From positions 1,208,344 through 1,272,343 of the forward strand of contig NZ_JARBUY010000001.1 of the NCBI RefSeq assembly GCF_028882255.1: a stretch of 64,000 bases of DNA, written 5' to 3'. A program made the translations under genes and the position numbers. Positions 9,553 through 17,907 of the stretch are shown piece after piece. The notes under the pieces were generated by a model, which was not told where the DNA came from, searched no databases, and worked only from the letters and a program-made list of their open reading frames with translations. This stretch comes from Maribacter polysaccharolyticus (lineage in GTDB: Bacteria > Bacteroidota > Bacteroidia > Flavobacteriales > Flavobacteriaceae). The stretch's first letter is position 1, and each line of letters starts with the position of its first letter.

Positions 9553-10122
9553 TTAAGATTTTATCCTTGGTCTGAGTTTACGGTAAATCGTAAAGACGAA
9601 AACCAAAATGGCTATGACCAAAATAACGGCCAGGACAGGAGCAAAAATCGATGCCGTGGAGACCACCACGGCAGCTCCTGTTTCTACTGTGGAGACCAAC
9701 GGGTTCGCCAACCCCCCGGTCGTTGCGGTCGAGGCCAAACGCGAGGAAGCTCCGGCCCCTTTTATGGCGGTGGCCGTTCCCCCACCGGCTATGATCGCCA
9801 ACGACCAGGTAACCACAGGGTCTAAATTTGCCACGGTGGATACCATTACCGCAGTACCCGCTATTGCGGCCAACGGTATGGCGATACTATCCAAAAGATT
9901 ATCTACCCACGGAATAAAATAACCGAACAGCTCTGTTAGAGTGGCGATACCTAGGGTTATCAAGGCAGGCATACTCCCGATCCATTCCCAATTATCATTC
10001 AAATCCCAAACCCCGAAATAAGCGGCAAGGCTAAGGGCGAACAAAGGTAGGAACACGCGAAATCCTACCGATGCCGCTAGACCTATACCCAAAAATATAC
10101 TGATTATCGTCTCAGAGTCCAT
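9553..10122 (-). CDS. DUF4126 family integral membrane protein
   Basis: This 189-residue protein has several hydrophobic segments (IISIFLGIGLAASVGFRVF at the N-terminus, a central Ala/Gly-rich pair around ITLGIATLTELFG and AIAGTAVMV, and a C-terminal VLAVILVIAILVFVFTIY) and a basic tail. It matches the DUF4126 type as I remember it: FRVFLP at the start and a Gly/Thr-rich middle. No function is established. It lies 22 bp upstream of kdsB and may be cotranscribed with it. Confidence 0.75.
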   Translation of the reverse strand: MDSETIISIFLGIGLAASVGFRVFLPLFALSLAAYFGVWDLNDNWEWIGSMPALITLGIATLTELFGYFIPWVDNLLDSIAIPLAAIAGTAVMVSTVANLDPVVTWSLAIIAGGGTATAIKGAGASSRLASTATTGGLANPLVSTVETGAAVVVSTASIFAPVLAVILVIAILVFVFTIYRKLRPRIKS

Positions 10123-10147
10123 TTCTTATACTTTACACTAAAATAGG

Positions 10148-11596
10148 TTATTCCGAATCAAGAAAAAAATCGGACTTGAAGCCTATGAGATATAGTTTTT
10201 TCTTTGCCCTTGTGACGGCAGTGTACAACCAGCGCAGATATTCCTTGTCTACCCCGTTCGGCAAATAGGGTTGTTCCACAAAGACGGTATCCCACTGTCC
10301 ACCCTGTGACTTATGACAGGTAATCGCATAAGAGAACTTTACCTGCAACGCATTGAAATATTTATTGTTCTTTACTCCGAGAAACTTTTTATATTTTGAT
10401 TTTTCATGGGCATAATCCTTCATCACTTCCTGGTATAACCGGTTACCGTCTTCATAGGACAAGGAAGGGGTTTCCGCCTTGATCGTATCCAACAACAACA
10501 CGGTCTCGAACGGTTGCTGGTTTGGATAATCGACCATTTTCACTTTAACCTCGGCAAATTTGAAACCGTACAATTCCTTGATCGAAAAGATCTCGAGAAC
10601 CTCGATAATATCACCATTGGCGATAAACCCAGCCTCGGAGGTGGGCTTTAACCAAAAATAATTATTCTTTACCACCATCATATAATCCCCAACGGCAAGA
10701 TCATTCTCCAAATACAGAATTCGACTACGTATGTTCTCGTTATAAAGGTTGGCCCGTTTATTGGATCGTACGATGATGGTCGTTTCTTCTTTTCCGTTTT
10801 CAGAATAAGAAGCATCGATGGCCTCCTGTATCTCATAACCATCGACCAACCTAACAATATCGGAATAGGCATCAACATCGAATTTGAATCCGTCAAAAAA
10901 GGTTCCGGCCAGCTGCTCCCTGAGAAGGGTTGCATTAACCAAAATACCTGAATCCCGGGTTTGACGTACCACCTCATCGAGCTCAAGCTTGGTCACTTCC
11001 TTATTATAGTTGAGTTCCAACTTACCTTCGTCCAAAGCCGGACTCAGGTCTAAACGCACGGGGGGCAATTGGGCCGTGTCCCCGATCAAAATCAATTTGC
11101 AATTATGACCTGAATACACGAACATCATTAAATCGTCCAAAAGGGAACCGTTCTCAAAAAGTTTTGAATCTGCCGGGGTATCCGGGATCATCGAAGCCTC
11201 ATCAACAATGAAAATAGTATTCCTATGTTTATTGGGCGCCAGTACGAACTGCACCCCTCCCCCCGATTGTTTTTTGGGAAAATAAATCTTCCTATGTATG
11301 GTAAAAGCCTGAGTATTGGAATAGTTCGACATCACCTTCGCCGCCCTTCCCGTTGGAGCCATCAATACCGCTTTCATGGTCGTTCGCCATAAATTGCTTA
11401 CCAAAGTCCCGACAATGGTCGTCTTCCCGGTTCCGGCAAACCCTTTCAATAAAAACAACCGTTCTTTTTCCTTCGAAAGCACAAACCCCGACAATTGTTC
11501 CAAAGCAACGGCCTGTTTTGGTGTAGGATCATGCGGAAATTTTTCCTTTAACGTAGAAAAGTAAGAAGAGACGGTAAGGGCTTTCATAGGATCCAA
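10148..11596 (-). CDS. AAA ATPase / small RecD-like helicase
   Basis: This 482-residue superfamily 1 helicase has Walker A LKGFAGTGKTTIVG near residue 50, Walker B FIVDEASMI near 128, DTAQLPP, and a C-terminal UvrD/RecD-type block with CHKSQGGQWDTV and LYTAVTRAKKKLY. It is shorter than RecD/RecD2 and lacks the RecBCD context, so it may act alone in DNA repair or fork processing. A second ATG three codons in (11587) is an equally possible start. Walker A lies within the first 60 residues, so the N-terminal domain of larger RecD2 proteins is missing. Confidence 0.88.
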   Translation of the reverse strand: MDPMKALTVSSYFSTLKEKFPHDPTPKQAVALEQLSGFVLSKEKERLFLLKGFAGTGKTTIVGTLVSNLWRTTMKAVLMAPTGRAAKVMSNYSNTQAFTIHRKIYFPKKQSGGGVQFVLAPNKHRNTIFIVDEASMIPDTPADSKLFENGSLLDDLMMFVYSGHNCKLILIGDTAQLPPVRLDLSPALDEGKLELNYNKEVTKLELDEVVRQTRDSGILVNATLLREQLAGTFFDGFKFDVDAYSDIVRLVDGYEIQEAIDASYSENGKEETTIIVRSNKRANLYNENIRSRILYLENDLAVGDYMMVVKNNYFWLKPTSEAGFIANGDIIEVLEIFSIKELYGFKFAEVKVKMVDYPNQQPFETVLLLDTIKAETPSLSYEDGNRLYQEVMKDYAHEKSKYKKFLGVKNNKYFNALQVKFSYAITCHKSQGGQWDTVFVEQPYLPNGVDKEYLRWLYTAVTRAKKKLYLIGFKSDFFLDSE

Positions 11597-11817
11597 AGAT
11601 AATCATGATAATCGGGCAAACATATACTTACCCCATTTATCTCGGAAAAACACCCCCTGAAACAGCCCCCATCCGGCTCCCTACCCATTACATTTCAAAA
11701 GGTTAAGGAACACCCCTCATTTCATCGCCCAATAGCCCTCTTAACGGGCATTCGTATAATTTTCTTAAACCTTAATAATTACCGCAATAAAATATTAGGC
11801 AGTTTGTAAAAAAATTG

Positions 11818-11825
11818 TAGATTTG
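11818..11825 (+). promoter_or_regulatory. Bacteroidota-type -7 box before the pilin-like gene
   Basis: TAGATTTG matches the TAnnTTTG -7 element of Bacteroidota housekeeping promoters and lies 35 bp before the ATG at 11861. No well-spaced -33 TTG is evident. It would drive the pilin-like / DUF3822 / rsmD operon. Confidence 0.55.
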
Positions 11826-11860
11826 TGGGAACCACTAAATCAAAAAATAACATTTAAGAA

Positions 11861-12511
11861 ATGAAGACCATAATACAAATTGTACTTTGGATTGCTTGTA
11901 TCGGATTAGCATACCTAATTTATAGTTCTGTTACAGGACCCATCGAATTCAAAAAGGTAAAACAAGAGCGTTTTGCGAAAGTCGTTGCCAAGTTAAAGGA
12001 TATACGTAATGCACAGGAAGCCTACAAAACAGCTAATGGAACGTATGCGAACGACTTCAATAGTCTTATAAAATTCGTTGACACAGGAAAGTATACAATT
12101 ACCCAACAAAGGGATTCTTCTTATATGGAGATGGATAAGACTTACGGTATTGAACTTCTAAAGGAAATCAAAATCATCGATACCTTGGGATTTGTTTCCG
12201 TTAAGGATTCACTTTTCAAAAATGACGATCGTTATAAAAGATTAATGGACGTGCCTTATGGCCAAGGCGATGCCAAATTCGAAATGAAAGCGGCTATCAT
12301 CGACAAAGGCGGATACAAGGCACCTGTTTTTGAAGCCAAAGTCAAGAAAGACGTAGTACTATATGACCAACCTGCGGACTTATTAGCGAGAGAGAATGCA
12401 CAAGTTAGTGTTGAAGAGGTAAATGGGCCTGTTATCAAAGTTGGTTCATTGGATCAAGTGAGCACTAGTGGAAACTGGCCTCCTATCTATGACAAAAAAG
12501 AAGATCTTTAA
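11861..12511 (+). CDS. Membrane-anchored pilin-like hypothetical protein
   Basis: This 216-residue protein has one N-terminal membrane helix (about residues 4-24) followed by a long amphipathic helix. The segment KLKDIRNAQEAYKTANGTYA resembles the post-helix region of type IV pilins and type II secretion pseudopilins. There is no prepilin peptidase cleavage motif, so a true pilin role is unlikely; the resemblance is structural inference. It heads an operon with a DUF3822 gene (overlap 23 bp) and rsmD. The order suggests a conserved flavobacterial housekeeping unit of unknown purpose. Confidence 0.7.
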   Translation: MKTIIQIVLWIACIGLAYLIYSSVTGPIEFKKVKQERFAKVVAKLKDIRNAQEAYKTANGTYANDFNSLIKFVDTGKYTITQQRDSSYMEMDKTYGIELLKEIKIIDTLGFVSVKDSLFKNDDRYKRLMDVPYGQGDAKFEMKAAIIDKGGYKAPVFEAKVKKDVVLYDQPADLLARENAQVSVEEVNGPVIKVGSLDQVSTSGNWPPIYDKKEDL

Positions 12512-13322
12512 TACAGGGGATATCCCATTGGAAAAATTCAATAAACTGTCCATTCAAGTTAGCTTGAATGGACTTTCTTTTTGTGTACTTGACACAATTT
12601 CCAAGGTTATCATAACCTCGGACCGGGTAGATTTTGACCTGACCCAAAATCCCTTTGAACTCCAGAGTAATTTAAAAGCCTTATTGGAAAAGCATCACCT
12701 ACACCAAACCACCTTTTCCGAGGTAACCGTCGTGCATAACAACGGACTCTTCAGTTTTGTTCCCAAATCGATGTTCGATGAGAAAGAATTGGCCAATTAT
12801 TTAAAACTGAATGCCAAGATATTCGCCAATGACCATATGGCCTACGATGTATTGGAGAACTATGATATCGTAAACACCTACGTCCCCTTCGTGAACATCA
12901 ACAACTATATTTTCGAATTGTTCGGGGAGTTTGAATACAAACACAATGGTACGGTTTTGGTTGAGGCATTATTAAATAATTCGGGCCTGACAAAAGAACC
13001 GGTTTGCTATGTTTATGTAGACCGCCGACAAATGGGCATTACCGTAATTTCCCAAAAAAAACTACAACTCCATAATAGTTTTACCTATACGACCAAAGAG
13101 GATTTTATCTATTATTTACTCTTTACCATGGAGCAGTTAAAACTGGACACGGAAACCACAAAGCTTAAATTGTTCGGTAACATAGAAGAGGATGATGAAA
13201 TTTACAAACTTTGTTACAGCTATATTAAGGATATCACCATCTTCATTCCTTCTGCACAATCTTATCCCATGCCCGATACCGACAAAGACACCATAGATTT
13301 CACCTTAATCAGCGCTTTATAA
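12489..13322 (+). CDS. DUF3822 family protein
   Basis: This 277-residue soluble protein fits the Bacteroidota DUF3822 type. It has an actin-like/ASKHA flavour: SIQVSLNGLSFCVLD near the start, VCYVYVDRRQMGITVI in the middle and LKLFGNIEEDDEIYKL near the end. I place the start at the ATG at 12489 (MTKKK) rather than at 12468, because the downstream start gives a typical N-terminus; either way it overlaps the preceding gene. The last base of its stop codon is the first base of the rsmD ATG (TAATG), so the two are translationally coupled. Function unknown. Confidence 0.75.
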   Translation: MTKKKIFNTGDIPLEKFNKLSIQVSLNGLSFCVLDTISKVIITSDRVDFDLTQNPFELQSNLKALLEKHHLHQTTFSEVTVVHNNGLFSFVPKSMFDEKELANYLKLNAKIFANDHMAYDVLENYDIVNTYVPFVNINNYIFELFGEFEYKHNGTVLVEALLNNSGLTKEPVCYVYVDRRQMGITVISQKKLQLHNSFTYTTKEDFIYYLLFTMEQLKLDTETTKLKLFGNIEEDDEIYKLCYSYIKDITIFIPSAQSYPMPDTDKDTIDFTLISAL

Positions 13323-13873
13323 TGCGAATAATTTCCGGATCCCATAAAGGTAAAAGAATAATGGCCCCAAAGAAGTTGCCGGTACGCCCGACTACTGATA
13401 TGGCCAAGGAAGCACTGTTCAATATCCTGAACAATACCTATTATTTTGAAGACCTTACCATTCTGGATTTATTTGCCGGGACAGGGAATATCAGTTTTGA
13501 GTTCGCCTCACGGGGTACGACCGATTTGGTTGCCGTCGATGCTGATTTCGGATGTATAAGGTTTATCGATAAAATATCGAAAGAACTCGATTTTGGGATT
13601 TCGACAGTGAAAAGTGATGTTTTCCAATTTTTAGGGAAGACCGTGATCAAAGCAGACATCATTTTCGCAGACCCCCCCTATGATTTCCCTATAGAGGAAT
13701 TTGCCAAATTACCGGAGTTGGTTTTCAAAAATGAACTCCTCAATGAAGACGGAATACTGATCGTAGAACATTCAAAACATACCGACCTATCCCACTTGAA
13801 CCACTTTCACAAGAACAGAAGGTACGGTGGAAGTATTTTCAGTTTTTTTAAAAGAACAGGGGATTCAAGTTAG
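13322..13873 (+). CDS. rsmD: 16S rRNA (guanine(966)-N(2))-methyltransferase
   Basis: This 183-residue Rossmann methyltransferase begins MRIISGSHKGKRI, has the RsmD block RPTTDMAKEALFNIL, the SAM-binding LDLFAGTGNISFE near residue 50 and the catalytic motif ADPPYDFP (N/D-PPY type) near 117. It methylates G966 of 16S rRNA during small-subunit assembly. Its start overlaps the DUF3822 stop by one base. Length matches the family. Confidence 0.93.
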   Translation: MRIISGSHKGKRIMAPKKLPVRPTTDMAKEALFNILNNTYYFEDLTILDLFAGTGNISFEFASRGTTDLVAVDADFGCIRFIDKISKELDFGISTVKSDVFQFLGKTVIKADIIFADPPYDFPIEEFAKLPELVFKNELLNEDGILIVEHSKHTDLSHLNHFHKNRRYGGSIFSFFKRTGDSS

Positions 13874-14002
13874 TCCATACGACCACAAAAAAAACGTATA
13901 TAATGGAATTCCCGACATTGCGTCAAAATCCATTTCGATGCTAGGGTGCACCAATGGGTATTTTGATACCCTATGACTATTATACTAGGGCATTTTGAAA
14001 AA

Positions 14003-14318
14003 AAGCAGGTCATAAGCCGGATTCTGTATGGCTATAAAAGCCCTCCTTATCATTTATCTGGACCTTTGGTTACCCAAAGGCTCTAACCGCCTACCCTTCA
14101 GCTCGGACGTGCAGCCCTCAAACACTGATTTACATGACGTTTCACCGTATAGAGTTTACCTGATTTCACTACAGCCTTACCTGTACATTCTTTCTGTTGC
14201 ACTTGTCCGTCCCCGCTAGTAGCGGGGAGACGGGTGTTACCCGCTATACTGCACTATGGTGTCCGGACTTTCCTACCTGACGACAACCGCCAGATCGATA
14301 AGGTGACCTGCTCGGTGC
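14003..14318 (-). ncRNA. rnpB: RNase P RNA (bacterial class A)
   Basis: Read on the minus strand, the segment contains the P4 signature GGAAAGTCCGGAC near its 5' end and ends with the conserved ACAGAATCCGGCTTATGACC. The 5' GAGCAGGTCA and 3' TGACCTGCT ends pair to form helix P1, and a T-run follows the 3' end (13995-14003) as terminator. It is the catalytic RNA that removes tRNA 5' leaders. The P1 pairing sets the ends to within a few bases. A strong GC hairpin (CCCCGCT...AGCGGGG) in the middle fits a variable helix. Confidence 0.95.
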
Positions 14319-14371
14319 AAATTTACTTCAATTGTTGATAAAAAAGTGTTTAATCCATCTTAAATAAAGTG

Positions 14372-14398
14372 TTGTAAACCCCGCTATTTTTATATTTG
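14372..14398 (+). promoter_or_regulatory. Promoter of dnaX
   Basis: TATATTTG (14391-14398) matches the TAnnTTTG -7 box, and TTG at 14372-14374 sits 16 bp upstream, one base short of the usual 17-23 bp spacing to a -33 element. It lies 44 bp before the TTG start of dnaX and reads away from rnpB. Confidence 0.6.
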
Positions 14399-14442
14399 TA
14401 AAATAGCCATGGCAAAACAAAATGCCTTAAAAGACTAGAGAA

Positions 14443-16266
14443 TTGGAGCCATTTATTGTATCAGCACGTAAATATAGACCGCAAACCTTCAAGGATGTTG
14501 TTGGGCAACAGGCTATAACCAATACTTTACTCAATGCCATCGAGAACAACCACCTGGCCCAAGCCCTATTATTCTGTGGACCCAGAGGGGTCGGCAAGAC
14601 CACTTGTGCCCGGATTTTGGCCAAACAGATCAATCAAGACGGTACAGAACGGGAAGATGAGGACTTCGCTTTCAATATTTTTGAGCTCGATGCGGCTTCG
14701 AACAATTCGGTAGACGACATAAGGAACTTGATCGATCAAGTCCGTATTCCACCCCAAGTCGGTAAATATAAAGTATATATCATCGATGAGGTACATATGC
14801 TTTCACAATCGGCATTCAATGCCTTTTTAAAGACTTTGGAAGAGCCTCCCAAACACGCCATTTTCATATTGGCCACTACGGAGAAACACAAAATCATCCC
14901 GACCATCCTATCACGTTGTCAAATATTTGATTTTAAACGCATTACGGTCAAAGATGCTGCTGCTTACCTAAAATACATAGCAGAAAACCAAGGTATTGAG
15001 GCAGATGATGATGCACTGCACATCATAGCCCAGAAAGCGGACGGTGCCATGCGTGACGCCCTTTCCATTTTTGATAGGGTCGTAAGTTTTTCCGGGAATA
15101 ACCTGACCCGTAAGGCGGTTACCGAGAATTTGAACGTCTTGGATTATGACACTTATTTTACGGCCACTGACTTTATCATAAAACACGATATTCCAGGTTT
15201 ATTACTCTTATTCAACAAAACGTTATCCCTAGGTTTTGATGGCCACCATTTTATAGCCGGACTTGCCTCCCATTTTAGGGATCTAATGGTCTGCAAACAC
15301 GAACAGACCATTGAATTACTCGAAGTTGGTGAGAGTGCCAAAAAAAATTACCTGGAACAATCACGGTTAACTTCCAATAGCTTTTTACTGCAGGCCTTGA
15401 ACATTGCCAACGATTGTGACCTAAAATACAAAACCAGCAAAAACCAAAGGCTCTTGGTTGAGCTTTCACTTATGAAATTGGCGTCCATTGACTTTGGAGC
15501 TGAAAAAAAAAACCCTGAATCCGTCGCTTTAGCGAATGGGACCGTCGAATTCATAGCGCCCGCCGCATTTTACAAAAACACGGGGACACCCCCTACCGAT
15601 GTACCTGAAATCCGTAAGGAAATTGCCCAAACCAACGATTCCCTTGCACCGAACATTTCGCAAACAGGATCGGAACCACCAACAAAACAGAAAGTTACCG
15701 TAGGATCAACCAACATCGAAGAATCAAAAGATCCCCAGTCGGTACACCCGGAAACAGAGGAAACCACAGTTGCCGCACCCCCTCTGGACATCAAACTTAA
15801 AAAGAAGCGCATATCGGGTCTTTCCATATCAAGTCTTAAAGTAAAAAAACAACATGAAATAAATAAAATAGATGTTGTTATTGATGAAAACGACCTACCA
15901 AGAGAGGCTTTTACCGAAGAGGAAATGCAAAGGCATTGGAATGATTTCGTAAAAAAAATAGAAAATGATGGCCGTAAATTATTGGCTTCCAGTTTAAGTA
16001 CCGATATTCCCAAACTGACCAATGAAAATACCATTTGGATAGAACTCCCCAATGACACCATGAAAAAAGAGGTAGAACGCGAGAAATACGACCTTATGGA
16101 GTATTTGCGAACGAACCTCAACAATCATTTCATTACCCTGAAAATCACGGTGAATGAGCAGGTGTCGAAAAAATTCGCATTCACGCCGGAAGAAAAATAT
16201 GAAAAACTCAGGGAAAAGAATCCGGCCATAGACCTACTTCGCAAAACATTTGACCTGGATCTTTGA
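14443..16266 (+). CDS. dnaX: DNA polymerase III subunits gamma and tau
   Basis: This 607-residue clamp-loader ATPase has MEPFIVSARKYRPQTFKDVVGQ at the start, Walker A FCGPRGVGKTT near residue 48, a shortened zinc-module region (C-A-R-I-L then no clear four-Cys cluster), Walker B YIIDEVHMLS and sensor 1 ILATTEKHKI. The C-terminal part after about residue 370 is a low-complexity linker and a tau-like domain. The start is TTG at 14443: the codon series upstream has a stop (14428) and no ATG between, and the encoded MEPF(I/V)VSARKYRP is the standard N-terminus. No frameshift signal for a separate gamma form was recognised. Confidence 0.95.
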   Translation: MEPFIVSARKYRPQTFKDVVGQQAITNTLLNAIENNHLAQALLFCGPRGVGKTTCARILAKQINQDGTEREDEDFAFNIFELDAASNNSVDDIRNLIDQVRIPPQVGKYKVYIIDEVHMLSQSAFNAFLKTLEEPPKHAIFILATTEKHKIIPTILSRCQIFDFKRITVKDAAAYLKYIAENQGIEADDDALHIIAQKADGAMRDALSIFDRVVSFSGNNLTRKAVTENLNVLDYDTYFTATDFIIKHDIPGLLLLFNKTLSLGFDGHHFIAGLASHFRDLMVCKHEQTIELLEVGESAKKNYLEQSRLTSNSFLLQALNIANDCDLKYKTSKNQRLLVELSLMKLASIDFGAEKKNPESVALANGTVEFIAPAAFYKNTGTPPTDVPEIRKEIAQTNDSLAPNISQTGSEPPTKQKVTVGSTNIEESKDPQSVHPETEETTVAAPPLDIKLKKKRISGLSISSLKVKKQHEINKIDVVIDENDLPREAFTEEEMQRHWNDFVKKIENDGRKLLASSLSTDIPKLTNENTIWIELPNDTMKKEVEREKYDLMEYLRTNLNNHFITLKITVNEQVSKKFAFTPEEKYEKLREKNPAIDLLRKTFDLDL

Positions 16267-16404
16267 TTTTTCCCTATTCTTGATCGAACTGCCAAAAAGC
16301 TTCCTCTAAAAATATTTAACACCGATCAATTCGATAAATTTAAACGGCTAATTTTGAATCGGAGGGTTTACCTACTATTTTTGAATGACAAAAAAACACC
16401 AAAT

Positions 16405-16986
16405 ATGCTCGGCTTAAAATTACCTACAGATCCTAGATGGGTCGATATCGTGGAAAAGAACATCGATGAAATCCTTACCGACCATGCCTATTGTGAACAA
16501 AAAGCGGCCAGTACGGCCATTTCGTTGATCGTATCCTTTCCTGAATACACAGAACTGGTTGAGGAAATGGTGGCCCTCTCCCGAGAGGAAATGGGGCATT
16601 TTAAGATGGTACACGATCGTATCGTAGCCAGGGGACAGACTTTAGGCAGGGATAGAAAAGACCTTTATGTCGTGGCATTGATGAAATTTTTCCCCAAGGG
16701 CGGTAGCCGTACCGATCAGTTGGTGCATCGTTTATTATACGCTGCTTTGATAGAAGCCAGAAGCTGCGAGCGATTTCGATTGTTATCGGAAGAATTACAG
16801 GATAAGGATTTGGCCTCGTTTTACCATAAACTCATGGTTAGCGAAGCAGGACATTATACCATGTTCCTGAAATTTGCGCGCCAATATGGTAATCTGGAAG
16901 CGGTAAACCAAAAATGGCAGGATCTTTTGGAGTATGAAGCCCAAATCATGAAAGACTTAGGCAAGAATGAAACCGTCCACGGGTAA
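16405..16986 (+). CDS. miaE: tRNA-(ms2io6A)-hydroxylase
   Basis: This 193-residue ferritin-like diiron monooxygenase hydroxylates the isopentenyl group of ms2i6A37 in tRNA. Diiron ligands sit in the Exx...ExxH pairs: DHAYCEQKAA, SREEMGHFKMVH near residue 75, IEARSCERF near 130 and SEAGHYTMF near 165. I choose the ATG at 16405 (MLGLKLPTDPRWV), the family N-terminus, over an upstream in-frame TTG at 16354, which would add 17 atypical residues. Confidence 0.92.
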   Translation: MLGLKLPTDPRWVDIVEKNIDEILTDHAYCEQKAASTAISLIVSFPEYTELVEEMVALSREEMGHFKMVHDRIVARGQTLGRDRKDLYVVALMKFFPKGGSRTDQLVHRLLYAALIEARSCERFRLLSEELQDKDLASFYHKLMVSEAGHYTMFLKFARQYGNLEAVNQKWQDLLEYEAQIMKDLGKNETVHG

Positions 16987-17005
16987 CAACCGCATGGGAA
17001 CGCCT

Positions 17006-17896
17006 TTATTTTGATTCCCCAAAATAGAGGCTTTTTATGATTCCGTCGGATAACCCTATTTTGGGAACATATATTTTTTTGGCACCACTCCACTTGGTGG
17101 CCATTAAAAAAATACGGGTTGCCGGAATGATCACATCGGCACGATCCGTATTTAGGCCCAGTTCCGAAATCCTCTCCTCATAGCTTAAACTGCTCAGGAA
17201 ATTATATTGCGCATTCAACCAAACATAAGACAGGTGCTGACCTTCCTTTCTTCCCGACATTTTATGCAGCTTATTGATATTACCCCCGGAACCAATAATG
17301 GAAATATGCTCGGTGTCGGCCGTATGAAGTTTTATCCAGTCCTCTAATTTTTTCCAAGTAGCCTCACCTACCATATTGTTCAATAGGCGTACCGTACCCA
17401 ACTTAAAGGATTTCGAAGCCTTTATCTCACCTTCATCAAATAAAGTGAACTCCGTACTTCCACCACCAACATCGATATAGAGATAGGCTTGATCTTTCTG
17501 TATCAATTGTTTTAAATCCGTAGAAGCTATGATTTCGGCCTCGCGTTTCCCATCGATCAAATCGATTTTAATTCCCACTTCCCGACGGACCTTATCAATG
17601 ATTTCCATACCATTGTTGGCCTCACGCATGGCCGAAGTCGCACAGGCCATATATTTTTCTACCCTATTTACTTCCATCAAAAGCTGAAAAGCCTTCATGG
17701 ATTTAATGATACGTTCCGCATTCTCCTCGGATATCTCCCCAACGGTAAATGAATCCTCACCAAGGCGGACGGGCACCCGTACCAGTTCACTTTTGGTAAA
17801 AGTGGTTTTTTTTCCTTTTTCCTCAATGACATTGTTTATGAGGAGCCTAATGGCATTAGATCCTATATCTATTGCTGCGAATTTTAATACTTTCAA
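17006..17896 (-). CDS. Ppx/GppA-family exopolyphosphatase
   Basis: This 296-residue ASKHA phosphatase has the phosphate-1 loop AIDIGSNAIRLLI at the start, YIDVGGGSTEFTLF near residue 140 and the SGGNINKL loop near 208. It lacks the C-terminal HD domain of long Ppx, which is usual for Bacteroidota. The family hydrolyses polyphosphate ends or pppGpp. It follows ppk by 11 bp on the same strand, pairing synthesis and degradation of polyphosphate. Confidence 0.92.
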   Translation of the reverse strand: MKVLKFAAIDIGSNAIRLLINNVIEEKGKKTTFTKSELVRVPVRLGEDSFTVGEISEENAERIIKSMKAFQLLMEVNRVEKYMACATSAMREANNGMEIIDKVRREVGIKIDLIDGKREAEIIASTDLKQLIQKDQAYLYIDVGGGSTEFTLFDEGEIKASKSFKLGTVRLLNNMVGEATWKKLEDWIKLHTADTEHISIIGSGGNINKLHKMSGRKEGQHLSYVWLNAQYNFLSSLSYEERISELGLNTDRADVIIPATRIFLMATKWSGAKKIYVPKIGLSDGIIKSLYFGESK

Positions 17897-17907
17897 CCTG
17901 TAAGGAA

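Noticed and set aside
14028-14219. A 63-codon frame inside the RNase P RNA.
   Set aside because: The region is the structured rnpB RNA on the other strand, and the peptide matches nothing.
15570-16124. A 184-codon minus-strand frame inside dnaX.
   Set aside because: Serine/phenylalanine-rich composition typical of an antisense shadow of the lysine-rich tau region.
16354-16404. An extended miaE start at a TTG.
   Set aside because: The downstream ATG gives the family N-terminus; the extension is atypical.
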